Translations under genes and position numbers: made by a program
Source: Cloeon dipterum
Taxonomy: Eukaryota; Arthropoda; Insecta; Ephemeroptera; Baetidae
Direction: 5' to 3'
Assembly (NCBI RefSeq): GCF_949628265.1
Contig: NC_088788.1
Location: forward strand, 27,452,335 to 27,516,334
DNA length: 64,000 nucleotides
Shown: positions 48,101-59,200 of the stretch, in pieces
How positions within the stretch are numbered: position 1 is the stretch's first letter
Layout: every line of letters starts with the position of its first letter
Notes under the pieces: generated by a model
Databases searched by the model: none
What the model was told of the DNA's origin: nothing
The model's input: the letters and a program-made list of their open reading frames with translations, nothing else

Positions 48101-51060
48101 CTTCTCCACGGCTGCACTTGGATCGGCCGCCGGCTACCCATGCACACGCGTATTTCACTTTTTACGCAGGAATTTAATAATGACGCTTCCAGCATTTCTA
48201 ATCAATTATGATACAACGTGTTTTGTGTGTGATGTGGATGTATTGGAGAATCGGCCGACTCTTTCTTCCGTACACTCGGAAGTTAGCTATATAGCAGCAC
48301 CAGCAGCAGCCGCGGGAACCTTTTTTTCAAGATGATTACACATTGGACGTGCATGGCCTGTGATTTCAAACGTCGTGCTCGGTGGAAAACAGACGTGAGA
48401 GCAATCCATCATTATATCAGCACGTTTAGTGTTTTGTTCATTTTTTAATTAAGTTGCTTACTCAATAACACGTGGTATGTTTTAAATTCAATTAGGGAGT
48501 TTTTTGACCAAACTATTGCAATTCAAATCAATATTCTCATTAAAAGGTGGTCAAATCATAATGACCGACGCAAATTGTTTGCATTTAATTTTTTAGCTTA
48601 AATAAGAGAGATTAGTAAACTTTTTAAATCTTTAATAGTTTTCTCTCTTGAGAAGTGCGCGCTTCAAATGAGTGGATTTGTTGAACAATCAGTACATCGT
48701 GATTTGTGGAATAGGGCTTCTCGAAGAAACCTTTCCGGCTTTTCCCGGCAGTACCAGTACATGGATGTCATGTAGACAGAATCGCGATTGAATCTTAATT
48801 TCCCTTTTCAAGCTTCCTTTCAAAAGGTTAAGCCTATAGGAGCAAGTTTCGCTTTTATTTCTACTTACCGATTCCGCTCAGCAATCTTGTCTGTTTTTCC
48901 CTTTGAGCTAAAAAGGCAAAATTAGAAAATTATTCGATGTCCGATGCGTTGGTTACGTGGATTTCAATAGCTCGTTTGGCTGAGTCATTGGCTTCGTGAA
49001 CTTTTCTGTGAATTTTAATCACCTATACCACCATTGCATAATATTATGTGCGCGACGTTTCAAGCAACGTTCTTATAGTGTGCCAAAAAATACTTTTCCG
49101 TGATGCATTCCTGACAGATTTTGTAATACACATAATGTGATTAAGGCCAATAGGCATTTGGCACCAAAGCCGCTAAAGAGTTCAGTTTGATCGAGTTACG
49201 TAACCAGGGAAACGAAAATCCATCATTGCACCAACGGGAAATAATGGAATTTAGGCTCGGTAAAAATCGGGGGGAAAACATCATTTAAGCTGTGAGCTCG
49301 TTTCGAGCATCAAATGAAAAATGAAAGCTCTCGCAAAAATCTGTATTGGGCGAGAGATCAGCGCTAGGGCAATATGCTGCGAAGAAAGCGCCTTACAGTA
49401 TACGGCGAAGGTCGTCTGGCATGATCTTCACCTGGCAGCAGCCACGGGCAAACGTAGAGAGAGCAGCTTAGCTAGCCTATAGGCCGATTTACCACCCATA
49501 TGAAATTATCTCGTATTCAAATTGTGCGCAAATTGAATTGCGAAAGATCTCCTCGGTTTAATTTATGCAACATGAAGTACCACCATGCGGATTACATTAA
49601 TTTACCAGAGAAAAAAAGCACAATTACATTTGATGGGAGATGTTAGCTGTTCATTTACTTTTGGAATTTCAGTTTCACTTTACACAATTTTCGACCTACG
49701 GATTCATTAGAGAACTTCCAACTACGTCGCTTGCTCAGTTTAGAGATCTTAATCATAATTTCCTGACTTGACACACGTGGCAAAAATATGAAACATGATC
49801 GAGCAGCGTGCGCACCAAGAAAACGAGTTGAAATCTCGACAAAAGTGAAATCCTGTATTGAATATTAAAAAATTGGATGGAATAATACACCGTCGACTCG
49901 ATTTCATCGTTAGACAACTATTTCCCTATTATGCAGTTTTAGAGCAATTTCACTTTCTTCGAGATGCGGCGGATTAATTTGACTCCTTTTCGTCAAGACT
50001 GGACGGTGTTGGATTTCGACCAGTTTTTGTCGCCTCGCGTTTGTGAAAGGTTGCGGAAAAACAGCAGCCATCTGGATATAATGACCACAAAGTGATCTCA
50101 CATCATTCAATGGGTTCTAAAAGCCACTAGCTTTTGCGTGCAGTTAATATTGGCAAAATTGCTGGCCAAATTTCTTGCTCCGTTTTCATCACTTTTTATT
50201 GCTGACGCACTACCTATTTGTAATTACCTGACGATTTCTTTTTTCAAAATGACCACAGCCAACAAAATGCGCCATTTTTGCAAGGCAAAAAACTGTTGCG
50301 AAATATTTTCCCCGTCAGAAAATGCGCTATGAATGAGAGATGAGATAATTTTCAAGATATAAATGATTCTGCGAATTGGGGAGGAGAGATAGTACCGCGG
50401 AAGATAATTTGCTATTTTATTGCCTTTATGAAACTCTACAAGTTATATATTGCGACGCCTTTGGACACTCTGGTGCACAGGGAAACTCCTAATAAGGTTG
50501 AATAAGACGAATAAAATATCATTCTGCTAAATGTTGAGAAAGGCAACAATATTCATTCGTCACCCAAACAAACGCCTCAATGGGGAAAGCCAAGGCAAAA
50601 AAATCAATATTTGTAATAAGTGATTTTGATAAATTGTGTTAATTGTTGGATAATTTTTGAAAGATTTCACTGTTATCACCTTTATTATTAATAATATATA
50701 TGTATGTAATTCGTTTTATTTGATATCAAGAATTATGTATATTTTGGAAATCTTTTTTATTTTGTCTGTATAATTCCTTTAAAGTTTTTAAGCCACCAAT
50801 GACATAATACATACTACTTTCATTGTACTTGTTGTGCAACAAGTTAATGGAAAAGGATTTTACGCATAGCAAAAAGATCTATGTATACTTTTGCTGCGAT
50901 TTATTTATAAGTATGTATGAATTAATCGCTGCTTCATTAACAATAGAGAATGCTATGAGAAGCAAATGCAGCAATTGAAATGATCGCACCTGAGAGCTTT
51001 AATTAAAGATAGTTAGGAAAATTCTTGGACTGGGACTAAAAGACAGTAAAAATCCGTCCA
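39180..51060. other. Gene-poor region
   Basis: Twelve kilobases of AT-rich sequence with GC-richer islands (about 39340-39560, 42820-42960, 43750-43830, 44080-44300 and 47990-48330). I found no multi-exon gene or conserved protein. A possible minus-strand first exon at 48016-48067 is given only as a finding. Confidence 0.5.
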
Positions 51061-51072
51061 ACAATTTTGTAA

Positions 51073-51078
51073 TTTATT
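51073..51078 (-). terminator. Poly(A) signal of the small basic protein gene
   Basis: AATAAA on the minus strand lies 34 bases beyond the TAA stop. Together with the TATA box it delimits a compact transcription unit of about 370 bases. Confidence 0.6.
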
Positions 51079-51111
51079 TCATATAGTTTTCGCGAAATGT
51101 AATCAACATGA

Positions 51112-51396
51112 TTAACGATGGCACACAGGGCAGCTCTTTTTGCTCGCTCTCATCGACCTTTTCCGCCCATCTCTGGATCTCTTCGGCATCTTCATGGCCT
51201 CAAGCACAGCAGCGAATCCGTCCAGAAATTCGTACAAATCGTTGGCTGGCTTATTGTTCCCGAAAGCCGCAAAGGCCGGGCGCTTACTCTTGCCGGACCG
51301 CGAGCTGCGCTGCCTCTTGCTCAAAGCCTTGACTGAGGTGCGCAGTTTCTTGCTTCCGTTCCGAGTTGTGGATCTCTGCTTTTTCGTCAACGCCAT
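51112..51396 (-). CDS. Small, highly basic intronless protein (94 aa), function unknown
   Basis: This single-exon gene has its own TATA box (51458-51463), about 35 bases of leader, an ATG at 51396 and AATAAA 34 bases after the stop. The protein starts MALTKKQRSTTRNGSKKL and is rich in Lys, Arg and Ser for the first ~48 residues. A short neutral/hydrophobic stretch follows (FAAFGNNKPANDLYEFLDGFAAVLEAM), then a second basic stretch and a terminal CPVCHR. Its GC content stands well above its flanks, as expected of coding sequence. The composition suggests a nucleic-acid-packaging protein such as a sperm nuclear basic protein, but no domain is recognised, so this is inference only. A retrocopy is another possibility. 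Confidence 0.62.
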   Translation of the reverse strand: MALTKKQRSTTRNGSKKLRTSVKALSKRQRSSRSGKSKRPAFAAFGNNKPANDLYEFLDGFAAVLEAMKMPKRSRDGRKRSMRASKKSCPVCHR

Positions 51397-51457
51397 GTTG
51401 GACTCCACTCTGTGACAGTTGCAATTCAAATGAAGAATTCTTTTTTGGTCCCCGTGT

Positions 51458-51463
51458 TTTATA
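51458..51463 (-). promoter_or_regulatory. TATA box of the small basic protein gene
   Basis: On the minus strand the sequence is GCTATAAAACAC. A start about 30 bases downstream (near 51430) leaves about 35 bases before the ATG. Confidence 0.65.
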
Positions 51464-51479
51464 GCACAACAATGAAAAA

Positions 51480-52770
51480 CGAGTAGTGAAACAGTTTGCA
51501 GTTAAAAGTAAACCAATACATAAACTTTGTTCATTGTTGTTTTAAAATTTTTTTGTGTTCATTTTGTTTAATTGTCTATGTATTTAAGCAATTACAAATA
51601 TTTATTTAGTGCGAAAAAACAAATAATTTACACCTAGTGCTTGATTTTTTCTGTTAAATGGTTTAAACAAAAACTAATAAAAATTTTATTTTGTAAAATC
51701 AATCCACCACACACAAACGATCATTCAACATAATAATGATGTGCTCAGTTTTGTTAATATAAATTAACATAAATATTTTTTGAACCTCTGCTCAGCACAT
51801 CCCGTGGGCTATGAGCTCACTAGGTCCCAATAACACCGCCGAGCGGTTAACATGGGACCCGAGTGGCTGTAGAGGAGCTTGGGCCCAATCTTTTCGCTTC
51901 TACGCACTACGGCATTTCATGGAAACGCCAGGGCTGGAATGGTGCGAAAATCAGCAATTGGCGAGTCGAGCATTTCGAGTAACTAAAGTAACCACTTTTT
52001 GCCATCCCTGACATTAAACTGCCAGTAATAGATCCCAAAAATGATCAAACATCTCTCATTGCTTTTACACTCCTGAGAACGCTTTAACAATGCGAGTTCA
52101 TAGCTTTTAAATGTTTTTGCAAATACATAACACATTCTTCTTCATTTCTTTAATTAGATTATAAAACATTTTGACCAGCAATACTTTTTAATTTAAGACT
52201 GTTTTATGAGAAATCATTGAAAGATTTATAGCCGAGTTTTATAATTAAGTTTGGTTTTAACAAATATAAACACTGGAATCTGTAAAGATTTTTTTCAACG
52301 TTGAGCTATTATTTAGGCATGTTTTTCAGCTTTTTAGAGCTTGAGAAAAGCAGATGGTACTAAGGATTCAAAATCTTATGAATATATTATTTGTTTTAAA
52401 TTCAAAATAATGCATTTTGAAAAAATCCCATGAATCTAAAATTACAATATCACTTTATATAAGATAAATACAGTTGAATATTAAAATTCAGCCGCTGATA
52501 TTAACATATTACCGGCGTTAGTAAAATTGTTTGAAAAATCGTGAGATAGTCTAAATCTGTTTATATAGAGCAAATCCCGTCTATAATAAACAATTTTCAG
52601 AACAAAGTAGTTTTATTTGTAAAAGTGCATTTATTTCGATTTTATATATATTTCATCTTAATGGCCCTTCTGGACGTATTATTTCAGTCACAAAACAAAT
52701 TGAACACGTCTTCAGAAAGTTCACGCACAGAAGTGACATCAGCGTAAAGAATTTCCTTTGCGTCACTCGC
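51480..52770. other. Intergenic, no gene seen
   Basis: AT-rich apart from the GC-richer patch 51790-51960, which carries a dispersed-repeat core. Nothing else is supported. Confidence 0.5.
51823..51854 (+). repeat. Dispersed repeat core, copy 2
   Basis: This is the partner of 19807-19837 in the same orientation, 32 kb away. In this copy GGTCCC (51823) and GGGACC (from 51854) can pair as a short stem around the core. Confidence 0.6.
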
Positions 52771-52779
52771 TTTGCACTC

Positions 52780-53246
52780 TCTGCAGGCGAGCCTGCAATG
52801 CATCCTGAGTGTGTGTGCATCCTGGCTGGCTTCGCTCTCAATGCCAGAGCCAGAGATCGAGGAGCAGCGGCGAAATTCTCCTCCGCTGCTAGCTGGCGTG
52901 CTTGCACTCTCGCGCGCAGCCGGCACAACAACATCACCGAGCAAGCGAGCGTCAGGGGTGAAAGTTTCCGATCTCGGTTAGTTGGTCACACTTGCACACA
53001 GTCAGGACGAGATGCGAAGTGCCTCCTCCACACCCACAGCCCCCACCTGGCCGATGCCCCCACTGCAGCCAGCCAGCCCCCAACGTGTTTGTCGTGCATT
53101 TCCATAAGCCGCTCAGGGGAAGGACGGCCAGGGACCAGCAACTTCCGAGCGCTCTTTACTACACTCGCGCGCCCGGTGCAAGCTCAGTTCAATTTCATAT
53201 TCGCAAGTGATCGCACAGCCATGTACAGAGCCAGCCATATACTAGG
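52780..53246 (+). promoter_or_regulatory. CpG-rich promoter/leader candidate ending in a possible first coding exon
   Basis: A sharply GC- and CpG-rich block sits in an AT-rich desert. It ends with an ATG in good context (CACAGCCATG, 53221) encoding MYRASHIL plus two bases, followed at once by the ideal donor GTGAGT (53247). This looks like a 5' leader and start of a plus-strand gene whose next exon I cannot identify in the window. An open frame from 52798 runs through the leader but has no recognisable protein content. Confidence 0.35.
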
Positions 53247-56200
53247 GTGAGTACTGTCTTTTTTGGACTTTGAAATTTTTAAATTGTTACATCTGCTCTC
53301 AACGGAATATTATTTTTATTTAAGTATTTTTATAAATTATTTATTTATTGGACATCATCAGCGTACCATTTTTAGTATTTTAATTTTTGTTTATTTATTT
53401 ATTTATTCTGCATTCAAGATAAAAGATAAATAACTAGGCATAGTATCAAAAGATTCAATGTTCATGGCAATACAGTTGATTAAAATTTTTGGTCAAATAC
53501 TGTTTAAAAAAAGGTTTTGATCCAAATATGTGAGGATTAGACTCGGTAAAAATTAAAAGTCACTTTGTGTGTATTAAATTGTTACAAGAAATACAAAATT
53601 AAGAGCTAATTTTACGAATTATTCGCTATAATATTTGAACCAGGATTCAAATATAAAATTTAAATAAATTAATTTGTTTGATAAAATTTCAAATTTTTTA
53701 TTCAGGTCAATATTGCCCTGATATGATTTGAATGCCATTGCAAAATAGATAAGCGATAATTCAACGCTATAATAGTCGATCCACCTGATTATGCTGCCGA
53801 TTGTATAAAGTTAACAATCTGCCATGGTCGTCGATGCCTTTCTTCTGCAATTTACACTTAGCGTCGTGCTACAGCTGTAAAAGCGCAGCATAAACAATTT
53901 GGCGTTGTGCTCTGCAGCAATCATGGCCAAATTGGCACGTGTCAAAATCGTGTTTGTTTCGCGGCGATAATTCAATTGCTTAACTCACAAATCATGAAAA
54001 TCTTGTGCAGTTTTGGGCATTAAATAATGAAACCACACGAGAATTGCGTTCGAATAATATAGTTGGACAGTTTGCTAAAAGCTAAAAATAATACTTCATG
54101 AAAAATATTTTGTTAAAGGTAAAACGCAGTAACATTTTAAAATTACAAGATAGTTTACTCTTCCATAACTTGTTTCTAAAAGAGTTTAATTCAGGCTTCA
54201 TCATACGTAGTAGCTACTGCTTGAGCTAAATGTACTCCATGAACTTCAACAAAATTGTTTCAATCGAATAAAAAAAATACGATGTCCTTTTCACCAAATG
54301 GTTTCTTAGTTGCAAATTATTTCAAATATTTATGCAGAAATTTTTCCAACAATGTAAACGTGTGCTGAACTTTTATCAATTCGTAGCCGGGCACTCTTAC
54401 TTTTTTAGGGAGTTTCGGTAATTGGGCAAAACATGAAATTCAACTTTGCATGTTGGTCCAATGACAACCCAATGGCGTGAAACATTTTTGAATAAAACAA
54501 AAGATTGTGCCTCCAAAAAGTCACGTCCTTGATGGCCTTCACCAGTGAAACACCCGTTCGGAAGAAACGCACGTTGCCCGCGGCACAAAATGTTTTCACG
54601 CCGTCTGCTTTGGTTTTTGCTGTGGCGCGCGCGTAACTCTCATGTAATCCGCTTTGAATTTAAACGAGAAAATAATTACGCTGCTTGCACCAGTGTGCGC
54701 GAGGAAAATTATAAAAACCAGCGGCCAAGTTTGCCCTGGGCGGAAGAAACAAAAAGAAAGGGAGACCGCAACGTTTCACTCTGCCCCGCGAGCAATTAAA
54801 ACCCGATTCAACAATTGACTCGATGCGAATCTGCATGCTCACCTAGCGTAATTGCATTTTGCTTATCTCGCGGGAATCCATCTGCGCAGATTCGGTTTCA
54901 CGTCCGTCTTTTCTTGCTAGCTCTCCTCATTAGCGCCGGCTGCATAAACGCTTGTTTTCGGGCAAGGCCAAGGAAAAATCAATGCTAAGACCACAAAGGA
55001 ACCGCGGCTTCTGGGAGACTCTTTGCATTGTTTGCTCTCCTCCAATTTGCATATGAATGGGACCAACAAGGCATGACTGCTAATTATACATTTTGCTAAC
55101 AGCTTTTTCAGGGATTGGTATGTAATTGCTCTCTCGGAGGGAAGTTGATTTTTATAATCCCATCCGCATTGTTCTGCTTTTTTGCCACTTGCTGCACGCG
55201 CCTGGCGCCGGTCACACCCTTGAATCTTGAAAAATTCTTGGCCAAGGAGGAATGTTGCATATTGAAATTAAAACGCTTTTCCGTTGAAATCAACGCCTAT
55301 CACGTCAAATTGTATTTTGATTTTCTGCATGGTCAATTAATTTAATTTTATTCGTAAAGATAATATGACAGTCTTCCTATTCAAGCTCCTATTCAAACAA
55401 ATCCAAATCTACTTATAATGGTATAATCTAGTATATTTTTACCTTAATTGAAATCACGCGTTGAAAAATAAATCCAGAAGATTAATTATGAGTATATATA
55501 ACTCGATATTAACTTGCATTCAAAAATTTATGTCACATATTGCTTTGACTGTTAAAGAAATTGAGATATTCAGCGTGTTTTTAGTACCAAATTATTGCTG
55601 CTATTAGAAAATTATGTGTCACAAAATCAAACGCAATAACCGCAGTTTCTGGAAAAAGAAAGTATATATCTAATTTAACTGTAAGTTCTAGTATTTAATT
55701 GCGGTGGCGGAAATTTTACGTTGAGTAACTAAGCCTAATTTAATTAAGACGTTGTGTAACAAATTAAAAGACACACCGTCTCGACATGCAGCCAGCATGA
55801 AAACGAGAACATGCACGTGGTTGCACCAAAGTTAAATACCAGGTCAGCATCAGATAACCTCTTACGCATGATGTAATGCATAAATTATTACTTCCCTCTA
55901 ACGTGATACGCACAGTTCCTGTGTAAAAAGTAACCAACCTGGCAGACTAAGTGAGAAACAATGCAGATTGCGTGTTCGCTTTCTTTTATTAGGCCAAAAA
56001 GTAGCCCAAAGAGAAGCAGCTCCGAGTGACGCAATTCGCGTGAGAAAAAGTGCTCTGTTTGCTTTAATTTGCCTTAAATTGAGAGTTGAAAAGTGCAAGT
56101 GGTCGCCATAAAACAGTTTGCCGAGTGCCAGCAGACGTGTCGAATCAGGAAATTCTGGCTCTGTAGGGAAACACTGCCATATATTATTATGCATATCCAT

Positions 56201-59200
56201 ATAATTTATGCCGATGATTAAATTGTGACTCGCGGCACATTTTCGGCGCAAAATTCGCACATGTTGCCGAGTGTAAAAGTGAAATTGGCGGAGCGCGCGG
56301 ACAATTCGCTGGGCAGATGATAATTATCAACAACCGATACTTCATCATTTGACTGGTCCTCTATTTTATTCAATATATTTTGGTGCAACTTTCTAAGCAG
56401 AAGCAGCTCTAGGGCGGTGGAGGATATCGACTGGTTTGCCGCGAAGGAAAGGCGGATTGAGACAACCAAATCCTATTAGTAGCGAGGTTAGGCCGCCTTT
56501 GGCTCCTCGGGCCGCTGATTTGCGCACATAAAGTGAAATTGCGCTCCTACCCAAAATGCAAATTGCCAGCAGCTCGTAAATTGAGAAGTGACCGAAGACG
56601 CGACTTTCTGCGCATTTCTTTGGTTTAGGAATGACCCGACATTTTGGCATTACGTATTTTTCTGGATCTGGCGCTTGTTTCGAAAATGATACCCATTGTT
56701 TCCAGCACCTTTCCTTAGACCCATCTGCAAAAAATACCTGTTGAACCGCTAAGATAGGAGTGACTTAATGGTTATTTTAAAGCGCATACACAAATTTTGA
56801 CAGTATGATAAAAGACGTGCAAAACTTGTTTGCAAAAGTAAGCCACCACGATGCAAAACAGGTTTCTCAAATTATTCCGAGTATGCTCTCGTTTGGATAC
56901 TCTCTAGCATTTATTCTACAAGCGTGTCATATTTACAGTTGTTGTACAATCACAATGATACACGCTTTTGTTGATTCAAACGATGGTGAGCAGATGTAAA
57001 TTTATGCATACCGCCGGTGAACGCCCAAAACAGTGCGAATTTGATACACCTTCTCGGTCCTGAGGGAACACCTCATTAACCTGACCGTTCCGAAGATAAG
57101 GCCTTGGCATTTGGGTCAATGGGTGGCCATTTACGTCACTTGCTTTTGTACGTAAAATATTTTTGCATGTTTTCCTCAAAGTCTAAGATATATTATCCCC
57201 CACATTTCATCATGATAACAAAGAAGGATTTAAATTTTCAGGTTAATTGGAACTTTTTAGTGAGGTTCAATTCTTGAACTAATTTATTTGTATAAATATT
57301 TTATGATCATTTCATGGAATTATTTAAGAATTAATTACTATCTGATTTTGGCGCAATTTGTTTCTATACTTTTTATGACTGATTTAAAAATTTTTTCTCT
57401 GCAACACCAAAGAGAAAATAACTGCACGTATATTTATATCGAATGATTAAGTGAATTTTTTACAGTGAATCAGTGAATCAATTTTTCCAGGCAGTTAACC
57501 CTCGATTTCGCCATGAAAGTACTTTTGAGGAATGTGTATTTTAAGTAATTTTCGCGTGAGCTGCCTCGAATATAACTCGACCAAAACAAATGATTGGAAT
57601 GACACATTTCCTCTCATAGCATAATATAATTTAAAATCAGTTACTTACAGGTGAACCTTTTTTGCTGTGGTGCAGAAAGTCCTACTAACTTCCTGACTGA
57701 CACTGTAGAAATCATTATATTTCTGCCATAATTTTCTCGTCGCAACTCGTGCAGATCTATCCCCTTTAGACCAAAACACGCTTTTATGCTACTCGCAGAA
57801 GTAACAAAAACCAAATCGTTTTCTACGTTTTGATGACGATGATTATGTGAAATGGCGAGCTGAATTTTTTGACCTCTCGCACCAGGAAACCCGGCAGTGT
57901 CGCGCTCGTGCAAAAAGATCAGATCTGTTTCGCAGTGAGAGCACTCAAGATGTGCATTTTACAATCGACTCACTCTCCTCCATTGTAGCAAGTGCGTCTT
58001 TGTTGTGAGCGGGAGAAATGAGCCGGAATCATTTGATGCAGCCACAATGCGAACTGTAATAATGAAGTGTGACCGCACACGCAGCCGGTGGCAAGTTCTC
58101 GAAAACGATTCTGAAATTTCACATTCGTAAACACACGCGGAGCTTTGCGGCTGCGACGCACAGAAGCCGGCAGCGAGTGTAATAACAATAATTCAAGCTG
58201 AATTCGCGGAGCAGTCCATTATGCATTGAATAATGAAGAAATGAATTTCTTCGAGCGCAAGTGAAAGCAATTTCGGGCCTGATTTGCGCGCAATTTGTCA
58301 AGAGCATGCGTCGGTATCACTTCCTCGTTGTCGCTGCAAACGCGCAAACATTTTTAACCTGGCAATAATAATAACTCAATCGACCTGTCAGGGCAGCGCA
58401 CGTCAAAGGTTAAATTCGCTGGCTGGCTGGAGAGAAATTGTGCAGCGCCGAATTTGCATATCGGCCGGATCTCGAGTGTGCCGAGCAACTCGTGTCGCTG
58501 CGGGCCCCGTCGAAATGATTCGCCTCTCGTTACGCATTTGTAATCTCTCGTCGACGCTGGGGCAGTGAAATAAATTTCAAAAAACAGAGGACCAATTAAG
58601 GTGGTGAGGTTTTTTAAGAATGTATATACGCGTGTGCGATGCAATTCGCGTTTATATTTTCGCTACTCCTCTAAACCGGTTCTACACTACTCACTCATCG
58701 CCGGCGGACATCGTGTCAGGTCAGTTTTTGACTTTCTTCGCTTTAAATTAACTGAAGGGAGAATTGCAACCGAACATTGTGACTTAATTTTTTCCCGACA
58801 TTTGCACGAATTTTAAATTTGGGTTTTCCACAAACGTGTAGTGGTTGTAAACCTTGACCCACAGACCAGACAGAGTCTGACAGGGCGGATTTTTGCTTGA
58901 AAAGTTGTAAGCGTTAGGCAACGGTTTTTTGGTTCGTGCGTCATAGTCATGAGTAGTTACAAAACATATTTTATTGCTTCATGTGCGTTTGGCTAACATG
59001 AATGCACATCGAAACATTTATTGGCACCATGCAGTATTTAATTTTTGCTGGAAGCATTGGAACCTGGTAGTTAAAAATGCTATTCTTCAAATAATCACCG
59101 ATTTTGATGAAGTTATAAACACCGATTTGGAATCACAGGGTGGTAATCAATTGCTGGTTAATCACGGAAATCTCCAAGGCCAATCTCGTCTCGGCAAGCA

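Noticed and set aside
52798..53250. 150-codon plus-strand frame through the CpG-rich block
   Set aside because: The frame is open mainly because of high GC. The content is Ala/Ser/Arg-rich without motif, and the short ATG-donor exon at its end is the better reading.
55115..55345. Plus-strand frame beginning MVCNCSLGGKLIFIIPSALF
   Set aside because: It looks like a signal peptide, but there is no promoter, no conserved remainder and no fitting splice partner.
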